A stretch of 64,000 bases of DNA from Crenobacter oryzisoli (GCF_030385785.1 NZ_JAUEDK010000014.1:1-64000); one strand, 5' to 3'. Numbered from the stretch's first letter, positions 1 through 8,728 are shown. Translations and numbers: made by a program. The notes: generated from the sequence alone by a model not told the origin.

Positions 1-472
1 ACTGCGGATAGCTGGCGGCTACGCCGGAGGCATAAGCCTGTGCTCCGAAGTGCTGACGATTCTCTGGGGTATCCGAGGTACGCAGCGTACTGCCATCAAT
101 CGCGTAGCGGGCCAATCCGCGCCAGCTTCTTCCCTGCTGATGCCGCTCATCCCAAACCAGCGCGCTGAGCCCGAAGAGTTGGGCCAACGGTTCCTCGCCG
201 AGGCGCTGCCGCGCCTGGGTCAAGGCGCTCTTGGCAATATCTGGATTGACCTCGTCAGGCAGCACCAGATCGAGATGAGCGACGACCTCCGGGATGGGCT
301 GATGCCGGTACATAGCCAACGCAATGACCAGCCAGACGACCTGTTCGGCCGGCAATCTACGCCGGCGCACGCTGGCTTTGCCGGTCACTGCAAGCGCGTG
401 GGCGATCCATGCCGGGTCAATTTGCTGAGAAAGTGCAGAGAAATCAGGGTGTTTATGAGCCTTGCTTACCAT
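1..472 (-). CDS. IS4-family transposase, N-terminal part (truncated by window edge)
   Basis: The reading frame opens with ATG at 472 and stays open to base 1, giving about 157 residues. It has the layout of the IS4 transposase N-terminal domain: a start MVSKAHKHPDFSAL, then LPAEQVVWLVIALAMYR, a LTQARQRLGEEPL segment, and DGSTLRTSDTPEN, which is the first part of the RNase H-like catalytic core and supplies the first acidic residue (DG-T). The remaining DDE residues lie outside the window. The terminal repeat directly upstream supports the call. Whether the element is intact cannot be judged. Confidence 0.85.
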   Translation of the reverse strand, partial: MVSKAHKHPDFSALSQQIDPAWIAHALAVTGKASVRRRRLPAEQVVWLVIALAMYRHQPIPEVVAHLDLVLPDEVNPDIAKSALTQARQRLGEEPLAQLFGLSALVWDERHQQGRSWRGLARYAIDGSTLRTSDTPENRQHFGAQAYASGVAASYPQ

Positions 473-564
473 CTTGACCAACGTGAGGGAGTCAACCTGG
501 CCGGAATATGAGCAAGATTCGCACCATGAAAAATGCCGTTCACTTGCTTAAGTGAACGGCATTA
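1..564 (-). mobile_element. IS4-family insertion sequence, one end only
   Basis: The element runs off the left edge of the window. Its visible end is an 18-bp terminal repeat, CTTAAGTGAACGGCATTA, at 547-564, about 75 bp upstream of the transposase start. Just inside it (531-546) lies an inverted partial copy of the same sequence, so the end can form a hairpin. The identical 18 bp bounds the 122-bp MITE at 24189-24310. The other end and any target duplication are outside the window. Confidence 0.8.
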
Positions 565-717
565 GAGCCGATGGCTCCCTTTTTTTACGGATGACAGGTG
601 TACTGGGCGATATTTACCGGCTTTCGTCCGCAGCCGTGATCGCAAGACTCGCTATGCCCAGCTGGGACTCTGCTTTGCCTCGTTGAAGTTGAAGAAGGGG
701 CGCGCGGCGGAGGGGGC

Positions 718-1041
718 TCAGGCGTTCCAGCGCAGACCATCAGGGGTGGGGCGACGGGTCGCGTCCCAGGCTTGTTGCAGTGGCGAAGCCGGGGCGGGAG
801 CAGGTACGAGTTCCAACGCGGCGCGGAAGCGGCCGAGCCGCTGCAATTCGGCAGCCAGCCAGGACGGCTCGCCGCGCGAGATATCCAGAGTGATCAGATC
901 GATGCCGGCCCATGACCATAGCTCGACGCTGTCGTGCAGCGACTGCGATGCACTGTCGGGCATCGCTGGGTCGAGCTCGAAACGGGCGAGGAAGTAGGGG
1001 TGGCCATTGAGGGGCAATTCCTTACGTTCGGCACTCAGCAT
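718..1041 (-). CDS. Hypothetical protein, 107 aa
   Basis: I do not recognise a family. The frame encodes 107 residues with mixed polarity and no membrane segment or signal peptide, and contains WSWAGIDLITLDISRGEPSWL near the middle. A GGAG Shine-Dalgarno sequence sits seven bases before the ATG at 1041, which is the main reason to accept it as a gene. It reads toward the IS4 element and is separated from the NCS1 permease by about 290 bp that include the permease terminator. Codon use is like the neighbours. Confidence 0.5.
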   Translation of the reverse strand: MLSAERKELPLNGHPYFLARFELDPAMPDSASQSLHDSVELWSWAGIDLITLDISRGEPSWLAAELQRLGRFRAALELVPAPAPASPLQQAWDATRRPTPDGLRWNA

Positions 1042-1272
1042 CTCAGGTCTCCATCCGTAGGTGTGGGGTCGTATAACGGTTTGGTTGGCCGATGTGGGGC
1101 CTGCCTGTTGTCTGACAGTCCGGCTGCGGCTGCAATGTCAGCTCATTAAAAGCCAATATAGCTTTACATGAAGATAAGTGCGACGAACGGCTGGAGAGAG
1201 GGGGCGAACGGTTATTGCCGTTGCAGTGTGACGGTTTTGTTCAGCGTCATCGATGAAGCGCTGACCAGTCGA

Positions 1273-1302
1273 CAAAAAAAGGCGGCGACTTTCGTCGCCG
1301 CC
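1273..1302 (-). terminator. Rho-independent terminator of the NCS1 permease
   Basis: On the minus strand a GGCGGCGAC/GTCGCCGCC stem with a short AAA-containing loop is followed by seven T residues. It lies 30 bp after the stop of the permease at 1332. Confidence 0.85.
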
Positions 1303-1331
1303 TGACAATGGCCATTGGGTGGAGAAATGGC

Positions 1332-2798
1332 TTAGGCCTTGGAACGGGCTGCCGACTGACCCAGGGCGAGCGGGCGGAAGCGGCGGCTCAGCCAGTAGTA
1401 GCTGCCTGCGCCACCGAACAGACCGATGAACCAGGCGAAGTTGGCCAGTTCGTTCAGTCCCGGGGTGACGATGAAGATCACCGTCAGCACGGTGGAGGCG
1501 ATCAGTGCCTGGATGGCGCGAGGGTTGTAACCGTTGTTGTACCAGTAGCGGCCGTGCGGCTGGTCGCTGTACAGCGAGTCGATGTCGATCTGCTGCTTGT
1601 GCACCAGGTAGAAGTCGACCAAGAGGATGCCGAACAGCGGGCCGATGAAGGCGCCGAGTACGTCGAGCGTGTAGTGGATCACCTGCGGCGAGTGGAAGAT
1701 GTTCCACGGGGTGATGAAGATCGAGCCGACCGCTGCGATCATGCCACCGGTGCGCCAGCTGATTTTTTCCGGGTTAACGTTGGAGAAGTCGAACGCCGGG
1801 GATACGAAGTTGGCGACGATGTTGATGCCGATGGTCGCAGTGATGAAGGTGAATGCACCCAGTACCACGGCGAAGGTATTGTCGATCTTGCCGACGACTT
1901 CGATCGGGTCTTCGATGATGTGGCCGAACACCGGCAGCGTGCCTGCGGTTACCACGACGGTCACCAGCGAGAAGGCGATGAAGTTGACCGGCAGGCCCCA
2001 GAAGTTGCCGCGCTTCACGTCCTTCATCGAGCGGCAGTAGCGCGAGAAGTCACCGAAGTTGAGCAGCGGGCCGGAGAAGTACGATACCACCAGGGCGATC
2101 GCGATCACCAGTTGCCAGAGCATGGCCGAACCGTGCAGTTGCTTCGAACCCAGGTTGAAGTCGATCTTGTCCCAGCCCGCCTTCCAGACAATCCAGCCCA
2201 TCAGCAGGAACATTACCGCGTACACCGCCGGGCCTGCCCAGTCGATGAACTTCTTGATCGTCTCCATGCCGTTCCAGAACACCAGTGCCTGCAACACCCA
2301 CATCAGCATGAAGCCCGCCCAGCCCAACAGTGACAGGCCGACGAAGCTGATCTTGGTCAGCGGGGTAAGTGCCGGGAAGAAGCGCAGCATAACTAGCACC
2401 AGCGCTGCCGATGCGAGGTAGGTCTGGATGCCGTACCAAGCCACCGCGATCAGGCCGCGGATGATGGCGGGGATGTTGGCACCGAACACGCCAAACGACT
2501 GGCGGCACACCACGGGGTACGGAACGCCGGCGACCTGGCTGGGTTTGGCGATCCAGTTGGACAACATCTGCACCATAGTGATGCCGACCACCAGGGCGAA
2601 TAGTACCTGCCAGCTGGAGAGGCCGAGTGCGAACAGGCTGCCGGCGAATACATAGCCACCGACGCTGTGCACGTCGGACATCCAGAACGCGAAGATGTTG
2701 TACCAGTTCCAGTCCTGGTCTTTCAGCGGGCCCAGGTCGTGGTTGTAGAGGCGTGGGCTGTACCCAGACGGAAGCGGGGTGTTGGGTGCTTCGTGCAT
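1332..2798 (-). CDS. NCS1-family nucleobase/hydantoin/allantoin permease
   Basis: A 488-residue cytoplasmic-membrane transporter of the nucleobase:cation symporter-1 family, with about 12 hydrophobic segments. The typical start LYNHDLGPLKDQDWNWYNIF and the substrate-site regions (WMSDVHSVGGY, GIQTYLA, NFGDFSRYCRS) are visible. NCS1 carriers take up hydantoins, allantoin, uracil or cytosine with Na+ or H+; the adjacent hydantoin/allantoin-type racemase and GntR regulator make a cyclic ureide the likely substrate, which is inference. I choose ATG 2798 because AGGAG lies nine bases upstream; an in-frame ATG at 2822 lacks a ribosome site. It is transcribed divergently from the GntR gene across a promoter region carrying GTATAC repeats. 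Confidence 0.85.
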   Translation of the reverse strand: MHEAPNTPLPSGYSPRLYNHDLGPLKDQDWNWYNIFAFWMSDVHSVGGYVFAGSLFALGLSSWQVLFALVVGITMVQMLSNWIAKPSQVAGVPYPVVCRQSFGVFGANIPAIIRGLIAVAWYGIQTYLASAALVLVMLRFFPALTPLTKISFVGLSLLGWAGFMLMWVLQALVFWNGMETIKKFIDWAGPAVYAVMFLLMGWIVWKAGWDKIDFNLGSKQLHGSAMLWQLVIAIALVVSYFSGPLLNFGDFSRYCRSMKDVKRGNFWGLPVNFIAFSLVTVVVTAGTLPVFGHIIEDPIEVVGKIDNTFAVVLGAFTFITATIGINIVANFVSPAFDFSNVNPEKISWRTGGMIAAVGSIFITPWNIFHSPQVIHYTLDVLGAFIGPLFGILLVDFYLVHKQQIDIDSLYSDQPHGRYWYNNGYNPRAIQALIASTVLTVIFIVTPGLNELANFAWFIGLFGGAGSYYWLSRRFRPLALGQSAARSKA

Positions 2799-2901
2799 CG
2801 TGGTTTTCTCCTGATATCTCAACTTTGTAAGTGCGGCTCACGTGGGGCCGTCGTTCTAGCGTGCAGTCTGTGCTGCGTGTTGTGTACGCTAGAGCAATTT
2901 C

Positions 2902-3080
2902 TTGTATACAGGAAATGTTTTTTATCTCAATGTCGAGAATTAACGCGATTTACCTGGCTGTTTGCCTTATTTGGCAAGGGTTTCCCGTTTATCGGAATGC
3001 GTTTCCAGTGTTGCAAGTCACGCCGCTTGTCCATTTTCTCCGCGAAGGTGTCTTGTTTCTTGTATACGAATATGTATACG
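2902..3080. promoter_or_regulatory. Divergent promoter region with three GTATAC operator-like repeats
   Basis: TTGTATACA at 2902-2910 and the pair TTGTATACG (3060-3068) and TATGTATACG (3071-3080) share a GTATAC core. They lie between the permease and the GntR gene. The close pair has centres 13 bp apart. FadR-type GntR proteins bind short palindromes of this sort, so autoregulation plus control of the permease is likely but inferred. Confidence 0.5.
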
Positions 3081-3131
3081 ATGATTGCAGTTAAGATTGA
3101 TACATCTCTAGATCGCACCATGGGGGTGTAC

Positions 3132-3890
3132 ATGAACGATTCGCTGAAGGCCCGCAGCTTGCGGTTGGACGATCTGCTGAGGTCCCGCAGCCGCCGAAGC
3201 ACCCGAAACGAGGGTTCCACCAAGGACGAGCAGGTATACGAGCGCATCTTCAGCGCGATCATCGCGCACCGGCTGCGCCCGGGAGACCGGCTGCCGGAGG
3301 ATGCCCTGGCCGAGACTTTCGAGGTCAGCCGCACGGTGATCCGCAAGGTGTTGCAACGGCTGGCGCACGAGCGGCTGGTCAACATCCAGGCCAAGCGCGG
3401 CGCGATGGTCAGCAAGCCGACGGTGGAAGAGGCGCGCAATGTGTTTGCGGCGCGCCGTCTGATCGAAACCGGAGTGATGGACCAGGTGGTCGACCGACTG
3501 ACGCCGGCGGCGCTCGAGGAGTTGCGCGAGCTGACCCGGGCGGAAGACCGGGCACTCGAAGCCGGCAATCAGCGCCTGGCGCTGCAGCTGTCTGGAGAGT
3601 TTCACCAGCGGTTGCTGGATGTGGCGGGCAACGAGGAGCTGAGCACGTTTCTTGCCCAGTTGTTGTCGCGCTCATCACTGATCATCGCGGTGTACGGCCC
3701 GGGATGGAAGGGTGCCAGCCACTGCGAGAGTCACACGGTACTGCTGAACGAGCTGGAAGCCGGCAACGTCGATGCGCTACGTCAGACGATGGGAGAGCAC
3801 CTCGACGAGCTGGAAGCGGCGCTGAACATGGAAGCGGTCGACGCCGACCTGCCGGACTTCAAGCGGATCTTTAACGGGATTTTGGACTGA
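3132..3890 (+). CDS. GntR-family (FadR/FCD type) regulator of the ureide module
   Basis: About 252 residues. The N-terminal winged helix shows the GntR signature (QVYERIFSAIIAHRLRPGDR, then FEVSRTVIRKVLQRL), followed by an all-helical FCD effector domain (AARRLIETGVMD, FHQRLLDVAGN, and a conserved H in CESHTVLL) that binds a metal and a small acid. I choose the second ATG (3132), preceded by GGGGG; ATG 3120 is also in frame. It is divergent from the NCS1 permease and 74 bp upstream of the racemase, so it probably controls uptake and racemisation of a ureide. The effector is unknown. Confidence 0.85.
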   Translation: MNDSLKARSLRLDDLLRSRSRRSTRNEGSTKDEQVYERIFSAIIAHRLRPGDRLPEDALAETFEVSRTVIRKVLQRLAHERLVNIQAKRGAMVSKPTVEEARNVFAARRLIETGVMDQVVDRLTPAALEELRELTRAEDRALEAGNQRLALQLSGEFHQRLLDVAGNEELSTFLAQLLSRSSLIIAVYGPGWKGASHCESHTVLLNELEAGNVDALRQTMGEHLDELEAALNMEAVDADLPDFKRIFNGILD

Positions 3891-3964
3891 GGCAGCGCTC
3901 TCTCGGCGCGGCAGAGTCCCAAGTACGACGACAACGCCACATGGCGACCGAGGAGAGCACGAGC

Positions 3965-4696
3965 ATGAGAATCTGCGTCATCAATCCGAACACCACCACT
4001 AGCATGACCGACAAGATCGGCGAGGCAGCACGGCATGCCGCGTCGCAAGGTACCGAGATCATCGCCTGCACCTCACCGAGCGGCCCGGAGTCGATCGAGA
4101 GCCACTTCGACGAGTCGCTGAGCGTACCAGGTCTGTTGGAAGTGATCCGCCAGGGCGAGATCGAGGGCTACGACGGTTATGTGATCGCCTGCTTCGGTGA
4201 CCCGGGCCTGCTCGCCGCGCGCGAACTGACCGGCAAGCCGGTGATCGGCATCGCCGAGGCGGCAATGCGGATGGCCAGCCTGATCTCGACGCATTTCTCG
4301 GTGGTGACGACGCTATCGCGCACCATCGTCATCGCCGAGCACCTGGCGCGTCAGTACGGTGTCGAGCACCTGTGCCGGCGCATCCGTGCCGCTGATGTGG
4401 CAGTGCTGGAGCTGGAGGACCCGGCGTCGGACAGCTATCGCCGCGTGCGCGACGAAGCAAAACGTGCACTGGTCGAGGACGGTGCCGGCGCGATCGTGCT
4501 CGGCTGCGGCGGTATGGCCGACCTGGCGCGCTGCCTGTCTGAGGACCTGGGCGTGCCGGTGATCGACGGCGTATCGGCGGCGGTGAAGCTGGTCGAAGCG
4601 CTGGTCGAACTGAAACTTGGCACCAGCAAGGTTGGCGACCTGGCGTACCCGCTGCCCAAACGTTTCACTGGCCAGTTCGCCCACCTGTCGCACTGA
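3965..4696 (+). CDS. Hydantoin/allantoin racemase (Asp/Glu racemase superfamily)
   Basis: A 243-residue cytoplasmic racemase. The two catalytic cysteines are Cys76 (ACFGDPGL) and Cys181 (LGCGGM), the same spacing and numbers as in characterised hydantoin racemases, where they exchange the alpha proton of 5-substituted hydantoins; the HpxA allantoin racemases share the fold. The start INPNTTTSMTDKIG is typical. ATG 3965 is preceded by GAGGAGA. Hydantoinase or allantoinase genes are not in the window, so the exact substrate is open. With the permease and GntR gene it forms a small transport and racemisation module. Confidence 0.85.
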   Translation: MRICVINPNTTTSMTDKIGEAARHAASQGTEIIACTSPSGPESIESHFDESLSVPGLLEVIRQGEIEGYDGYVIACFGDPGLLAARELTGKPVIGIAEAAMRMASLISTHFSVVTTLSRTIVIAEHLARQYGVEHLCRRIRAADVAVLELEDPASDSYRRVRDEAKRALVEDGAGAIVLGCGGMADLARCLSEDLGVPVIDGVSAAVKLVEALVELKLGTSKVGDLAYPLPKRFTGQFAHLSH

Positions 4697-4742
4697 TGCA
4701 ATAGAGCCGATTCGGCCAATGTTGTCCGGGTCGGAGGATAGG

Positions 4743-4781
4743 AAAAACCCGCGCAAGTCCTTTCGGATGCGCGGGTTTTTT
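4743..4781. terminator. Bidirectional terminator between racemase and ghrA-like gene
   Basis: AAAAACCCGCGC and GCGCGGGTTTTTT flank a short loop. The A tract on one side and T tract on the other allow it to end both the plus-strand racemase and the minus-strand dehydrogenase that converge here. Confidence 0.85.
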
Positions 4782-4822
4782 GCTGCCGACCGGTTGGGCT
4801 GTCAGCGATTGCTTAGGGATGT

Positions 4823-5746
4823 TCAGTAAGCGTGTCGGCGCTCGACGAGTCCCGCCGGTTCCCCGCCAACCTGCAGCAGGCGAATGCCGTCGGCCATCTG
4901 CTTGACGGACGGCTCGATCAGCGTCGCGGCGGCGATGTGCGGGGTGACCAGCAACTTGGGATGACGCCATAGCGGGTCATCGGTGCCCAGCGGCTCGGCC
5001 GGGAACACGTCGAGCTGCGCGCCGCGCAAGTGCCCTGCGTCGAGCAGCTCGACGAGGGCCGAGAGGTCGATCAGGTCTCCGCGCCCCGCGTTGATCAGCG
5101 CCGCACCGTCTGGCAAGAGGGCGAGCCGTTCTCGGTCGAGCAGCCCGCGGGTGTCCGGAGTGGACGGCAGCACGCTGACCAGGATGTCGGTATCGGCGAG
5201 CAGCGCGTCGAGCGCTGTCGGGCCATACACACAGCGCACGCCGGGCAGCTCGCGCGGGCTGCGGCTCCAGCCGGACACTCGGTAACCGAGTCCGGCAAGC
5301 GTGCTCGCTACCGCCGCGCCGATCGCGCCGAGACCGAGCACGCTGACTCGCGTGGCTTCGGCCAACCTCGGTGGCTGTGGCTCCCAAGTACTGTTCGCCT
5401 GCTGGGTGGCGTACACGTCGAAATCACGTTGGAAGCGCAGCACGCCGAACAGCGCATACTCGACCATCTGCGCGCTCATCCCCGCGTCGGTGAGGCGCAC
5501 GACGCGAACGTTTGGCGCCAGGTCAGGGCGCGCGAGCAGCTTGTCGATGCCGGCGCCCTGTGCGAACACCGCTTCGAGCTTGGGAAAGCCGTCGAAGAAG
5601 CCTTCGGGAGGGTTCCAGGTGACGATGTAGCGAACCTGGGCAGCATCGACCGGTGCTGGCCAGGCGACGACGTCGAGGTCGGGGAGCTGGAGACGGAATG
5701 CGTCGCTCCAGCGTTCGGCGTCGCTGGCGGTGTAGAGATAGAGCAT
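4823..5746 (-). CDS. ghrA: 2-hydroxyacid dehydrogenase, GhrA-like glyoxylate/hydroxypyruvate reductase
   Basis: A 307-residue NAD(P)H-dependent oxidoreductase of the D-isomer-specific 2-hydroxyacid dehydrogenase family. The Rossmann motif LGLGAIGAAVA is in the middle, and the catalytic set follows: Arg in NAGRGDL, Glu in DVFPAEPL and His in VTPHIAA. The GhrA subgroup has this length and the N-terminal segment FPKLEAVFAQGAGIDKLL. The likely reaction is reduction of glyoxylate or hydroxypyruvate in the cytoplasm. ATG 5746 is chosen over an upstream in-frame ATG (5776) because the family start is MLYLYTASD. Proximity to the ureide module hints at glyoxylate handling, but it converges on that unit rather than joining it. 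Confidence 0.75.
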   Translation of the reverse strand: MLYLYTASDAERWSDAFRLQLPDLDVVAWPAPVDAAQVRYIVTWNPPEGFFDGFPKLEAVFAQGAGIDKLLARPDLAPNVRVVRLTDAGMSAQMVEYALFGVLRFQRDFDVYATQQANSTWEPQPPRLAEATRVSVLGLGAIGAAVASTLAGLGYRVSGWSRSPRELPGVRCVYGPTALDALLADTDILVSVLPSTPDTRGLLDRERLALLPDGAALINAGRGDLIDLSALVELLDAGHLRGAQLDVFPAEPLGTDDPLWRHPKLLVTPHIAAATLIEPSVKQMADGIRLLQVGGEPAGLVERRHAY

Positions 5747-5833
5747 GGTGGGTTCTGAGTGGCGGCGAAAACACACTGCGAGCTTTATGCCTGGAGTATA
5801 CCTGGCACGCAGGGGCCGTATCGAGGGAACAGC

Positions 5834-5859
5834 AAAAAACCGCCCCGAGTGGGGCGGTC
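5834..5859 (-). terminator. Terminator of tnaA
   Basis: On the minus strand CCGCCCCACTCGGGGCGG is followed by TTTTTT. It lies 20 bp beyond the tnaA stop. Confidence 0.85.
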
Positions 5860-5878
5860 TAGGTTGGCCGAGTCGGCG

Positions 5879-7267
5879 TCAGATCAGCGGCTTTAGCCGC
5901 GCGGTGAAATGACGCAGCAGCGGCGGCTCGTAGCTGAAGCCCAGGCCGCGGATCGAAGCGGCGCGTTGTTTCACCGCCACCAGGCAGTCGGCGATGTAGT
6001 CCATGTGATCGTTGGTGTAGACACGGCGCGGAATGGTGAGGCGCAGCAGCTCGAACGGCGACGGCTCCTGCTTGCCGGTGGCCGGGTCGCGGCCGAGTAG
6101 CAGCGAGCCGATCTCGACCGCGCGCACTCCGCCTTCCAGATACAGCTCGCAGGCAAGTGCATGCGCGGGGAACTGCTCGGGCGGGATGTGCGGCAACAGC
6201 TGGCGCGCGTCGACGAACACCGCGTGACCACCGGTCGGCGTCTGGATCGGAATGCCGGCTGCGGCCAAGCGCTCGCCCAGGTACGCGACCTGGCCGATCC
6301 GGTACGCCAGATAGTCGCTGTCCAGGCCTTCCTTCAGACCGATCGCCAGCGCCTCCATGTCGCGCCCGGCGAGGCCGCCATAGGTGATAAAGCCCTCCAT
6401 GGGCACGCAGCGCACCTGCACGGCATGGAACAGATCCTCGTCGTCACGGAAGCAGCACAGGCCGCCGATGTTCACCAGGGCATCCTTCTTTGCCGACATG
6501 GTGAATACATCGGCGTAGCCGAACATCTCGCGCACGATCTCGGTCAGCGACACGTCGCGATAGGCCGGGTCACGCTCACGGATAAACCAGGCGTTCTCGG
6601 CAAAGCGGGCGGCGTCGAGGACGAGTGGCACGCCGTGGCGTCGTGCCAGTTCGCTAGCCGTACGCAGGTTGTCCATCGCCATCGGCTGACCGCCTGCGCT
6701 GTTGCAGGTGACGGTGGCGATGACCGCAGCGACGTGGCCCTGATGCTGCTGCAGCATTTCGGCCAGTCGGTCGAGGTCGAAATTGCCCTTCCACGGATGG
6801 GGACGGGTGGTCTCGAACGCATCGGGGGTGAGCAGGTTGATCGCCTGTGCGCCGGCGAGCTCCACATGCGCCTTGGTGGTGTCGAAGTGGTAGTTGGACA
6901 GAAACACCGGCTTGGTGCTGCCCAAGCGCTTCACCAGTTCGGGGAACAGAATCTGCTCGGCACCCCGACCCTGATGGGTGGGAATGGTGTAGCGGTAGCC
7001 AAACAGCTCGTTCACCGTGTCTGCAAGCCGATAGAAGCTGCGGCTACCGGCGTAGGCCTCGTCGCCGGTCATCAGGCCGGCCCACTGGCGGTCGCTCATC
7101 GCGCCGGTGCCGCTGTCGGTCAACAGGTCGATGTAGACATCGTCGGCGCGCAACAGGAACGGGTTCCAGCCTGCGGCCTCGAGCGCAGTGCGGCGCTCGT
7201 TATGGGTGGTCTGCTTGATCGGTTCCACCATTTTGATGCGGAACGGTTCGGGAATGCGTCGGGTCAT
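5879..7267 (-). CDS. tnaA: Tryptophanase (tryptophan indole-lyase)
   Basis: A 462-residue PLP enzyme of the beta-eliminating lyase family that splits L-tryptophan into indole, pyruvate and ammonia in the cytoplasm. The Schiff-base lysine is Lys261 in [14 protein letters not shown]. The segment [17 protein letters not shown] has Val where tyrosine phenol-lyases have Arg (SMERG), which marks tryptophanase specificity, although NIGG after the lysine is tyrosine phenol-lyase-like. Other matches are [23 protein letters not shown] and LRHFTARL at the C-terminus. I choose ATG 7267, with GGAG six bases upstream. A TnaC-like leader 110 bp upstream points to tryptophan-induced antitermination. Confidence 0.92.
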   Translation of the reverse strand: MTRRIPEPFRIKMVEPIKQTTHNERRTALEAAGWNPFLLRADDVYIDLLTDSGTGAMSDRQWAGLMTGDEAYAGSRSFYRLADTVNELFGYRYTIPTHQGRGAEQILFPELVKRLGSTKPVFLSNYHFDTTKAHVELAGAQAINLLTPDAFETTRPHPWKGNFDLDRLAEMLQQHQGHVAAVIATVTCNSAGGQPMAMDNLRTASELARRHGVPLVLDAARFAENAWFIRERDPAYRDVSLTEIVREMFGYADVFTMSAKKDALVNIGGLCCFRDDEDLFHAVQVRCVPMEGFITYGGLAGRDMEALAIGLKEGLDSDYLAYRIGQVAYLGERLAAAGIPIQTPTGGHAVFVDARQLLPHIPPEQFPAHALACELYLEGGVRAVEIGSLLLGRDPATGKQEPSPFELLRLTIPRRVYTNDHMDYIADCLVAVKQRAASIRGLGFSYEPPLLRHFTARLKPLI

Positions 7268-7377
7268 CGCGTGCTCCATGCGCCCAGGTCGCATAAGGCG
7301 CAACAAGGCGCCGGTACGACCGGGCAGTCAATTCAGTAATTGGGAAGAGGAAGCGGGCGGCAGAAGGCCGCGAGGAC

Positions 7378-7485
7378 TCAGGCGCGAGGAAAGTCGTCGG
7401 CGAGGATAACGTCGAGCGTAAACCAGCTTTGGGGCAGTACCGTGTCGGGATGACCGGTCTGCATGTGCAGGGGCAGGGTAGCCAT
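7378..7485 (-). CDS. tnaC: TnaC-like leader peptide, 35 aa
   Basis: A 35-codon frame on the tnaA strand, ending 110 bp before tnaA. Its last part reads WFTLDVILADDFPRA. The Trp (21), Asp (25) and Pro (33) have offsets +4 and +12, exactly those of W12, D16 and P24 in E. coli TnaC, the residues needed for tryptophan-dependent ribosome stalling. Two residues follow the Pro, as in the Proteus leader, which also ends Pro plus two. The following minus-strand sequence is rich in C and poor in G just after the stop (GTCCTCGCGGCCTTCTGCCGCCCGCTTCCTCTTCCC region at 7341-7377), as expected of a Rho loading site. No strong ribosome site precedes ATG 7485; the in-frame ATG 7464 is an alternative. Confidence 0.75.
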   Translation of the reverse strand: MATLPLHMQTGHPDTVLPQSWFTLDVILADDFPRA

Positions 7486-7749
7486 GGTGTCTGTCCGGTA
7501 CATCGTTCGGAAAGCCGCCGCTTGCAAGCAGCGGAGAGGAGCTGGTTATGGCCAGCTCCCCCTACGGTAGTGCCGTAAGCGCCGGAACACAAGTGCTGCG
7601 TTCGGAAATGGGGTCAAGATGGCTCGGCTCCCCTTGGGGCCAGGAAAGGTGGAACGCCCTCCCAGGCATCGCCTCCAGGCTTTGTCGCTCTGATCGCCTG
7701 GATGGTGGTGCAGGGTGCTACTGGGGGTTGCTCTGTTCAAAAGCCCAAT

Positions 7750-7865
7750 GAGGGCCGCTAACAAAAGTCTTGCTGCAGCGTTGCGCCTCCTTGCCGTGCT
7801 ATCTGTACTGCCAGCGTCGGTGCGCCTTGCAGCAGACGTTGTACTGAATTTTGTTCGCGGCTCTC
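7750..7865. repeat. Small inverted-repeat element (GCCGCTAACAAAA family), copy 1
   Basis: A 116-bp element with ends GAGGGCCGCTAACAAAA and TTTTGTTCGCGGCTCTC. Its interior (cttgctgcag ... ttgccgtgct ... cttgcagcag) closely matches the copy at 57312-57430. It codes for nothing and looks like a non-autonomous MITE. Confidence 0.7.
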
Positions 7866-7893
7866 AAGGAGGTGCGGATAAATATCCGTTATT

Positions 7894-8574
7894 CTACCGA
7901 TCTGCCTCACATCCCAAGCGGGCAAGTTCTTTTAGTAGTTCCCGGGTAATTTGCTGATGCAGTTGTGCTGCCCCTTCATCTCCGCGCCCGAGCTCGCTCA
8001 AGACGATCTGCGCTTCTTGCAGCGTGGACTCGTGCGGGTTCTGAAGAACGCGCTCTATCAGAATTTGGACCAGTTCTTCTGGCCTCCCGCCCGAATCGAT
8101 GAATACCCGTACCCATTGAGGTACCCAGCAGTCGGAAGCCACTTCATAGCGGCGTGCCGCTTTGGCTTGCTTTAGCGCCAATGATGTGAAATCCGTGGAT
8201 GTCTGATCAGTCCCAACCGTATTCACTTCAAGTCCCGGCGCCGGAAAGTGAACACCGGGCTTGCTTTCCTTCTCGCTGTTTGGCTGCTTTCCTGGTTCGC
8301 CTTCCACTATATTGTCGACAATTGGAATTGCCTGCTCCCGTGCCCGACCTATTCTGTCGCTGTAGGGGTCATGTCTATGTGCGTCGACTTCTCTATTGAA
8401 CCGGGGCTCACGTTCCGAGTGCACTGAATCATGCTCATGCCATTGGCCATGTTCATGCCAATGATCGTGCTCTTGCCAAGGCATGGATTTATCGTGCCGA
8501 GCGACCTTCACACCGCATGAACTACAGAAGCGTGCCGTCTCACAGAGTCTTTTCCCACAGGAAATGCAGTACAT
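7894..8574 (-). CDS. Hypothetical protein with N-terminal zinc ribbon and His-rich segment
   Basis: A 226-residue soluble protein. The first 22 residues hold a CxxC-x11-CxxC zinc-ribbon (MYCISCGKRL ... FCSSCGVK), followed by a His/Glu/Asp-rich stretch (EHDHWHEHGQWHEHD). The remainder is polar, and helical toward the end (LVQILIERVLQNP, QQITRELLKELARLG). ATG 8574 is preceded by AAGGAGA. I recognise no family beyond the zinc ribbon. The composition suggests metal binding or a scaffolding role; no function is claimed. It stands alone between a MITE and an 800-bp gap. Confidence 0.7.
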   Translation of the reverse strand: MYCISCGKRLCETARFCSSCGVKVARHDKSMPWQEHDHWHEHGQWHEHDSVHSEREPRFNREVDAHRHDPYSDRIGRAREQAIPIVDNIVEGEPGKQPNSEKESKPGVHFPAPGLEVNTVGTDQTSTDFTSLALKQAKAARRYEVASDCWVPQWVRVFIDSGGRPEELVQILIERVLQNPHESTLQEAQIVLSELGRGDEGAAQLHQQITRELLKELARLGCEADR

Positions 8575-8728
8575 TGCATGATCTCCTTCTGTAAAGAGAT
8601 TCCCAATGCTGGACATAAGCGACGCCTTGCAAACAGGCTTCGTTTCAATGTCATCCCGAGTCGATCCAGAGGTGGCTGGGTGCACCCGTCAAGTGAACTC
8701 ATTTCCTTGCACGCCATAGCGAGATCCC

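Noticed and set aside
5879-7267. Tyrosine phenol-lyase as the identity of the PLP lyase
   Set aside because: The Arg in the SMERG position of tyrosine phenol-lyases is Val here (AVEIGS), and a TnaC-like leader precedes the gene.
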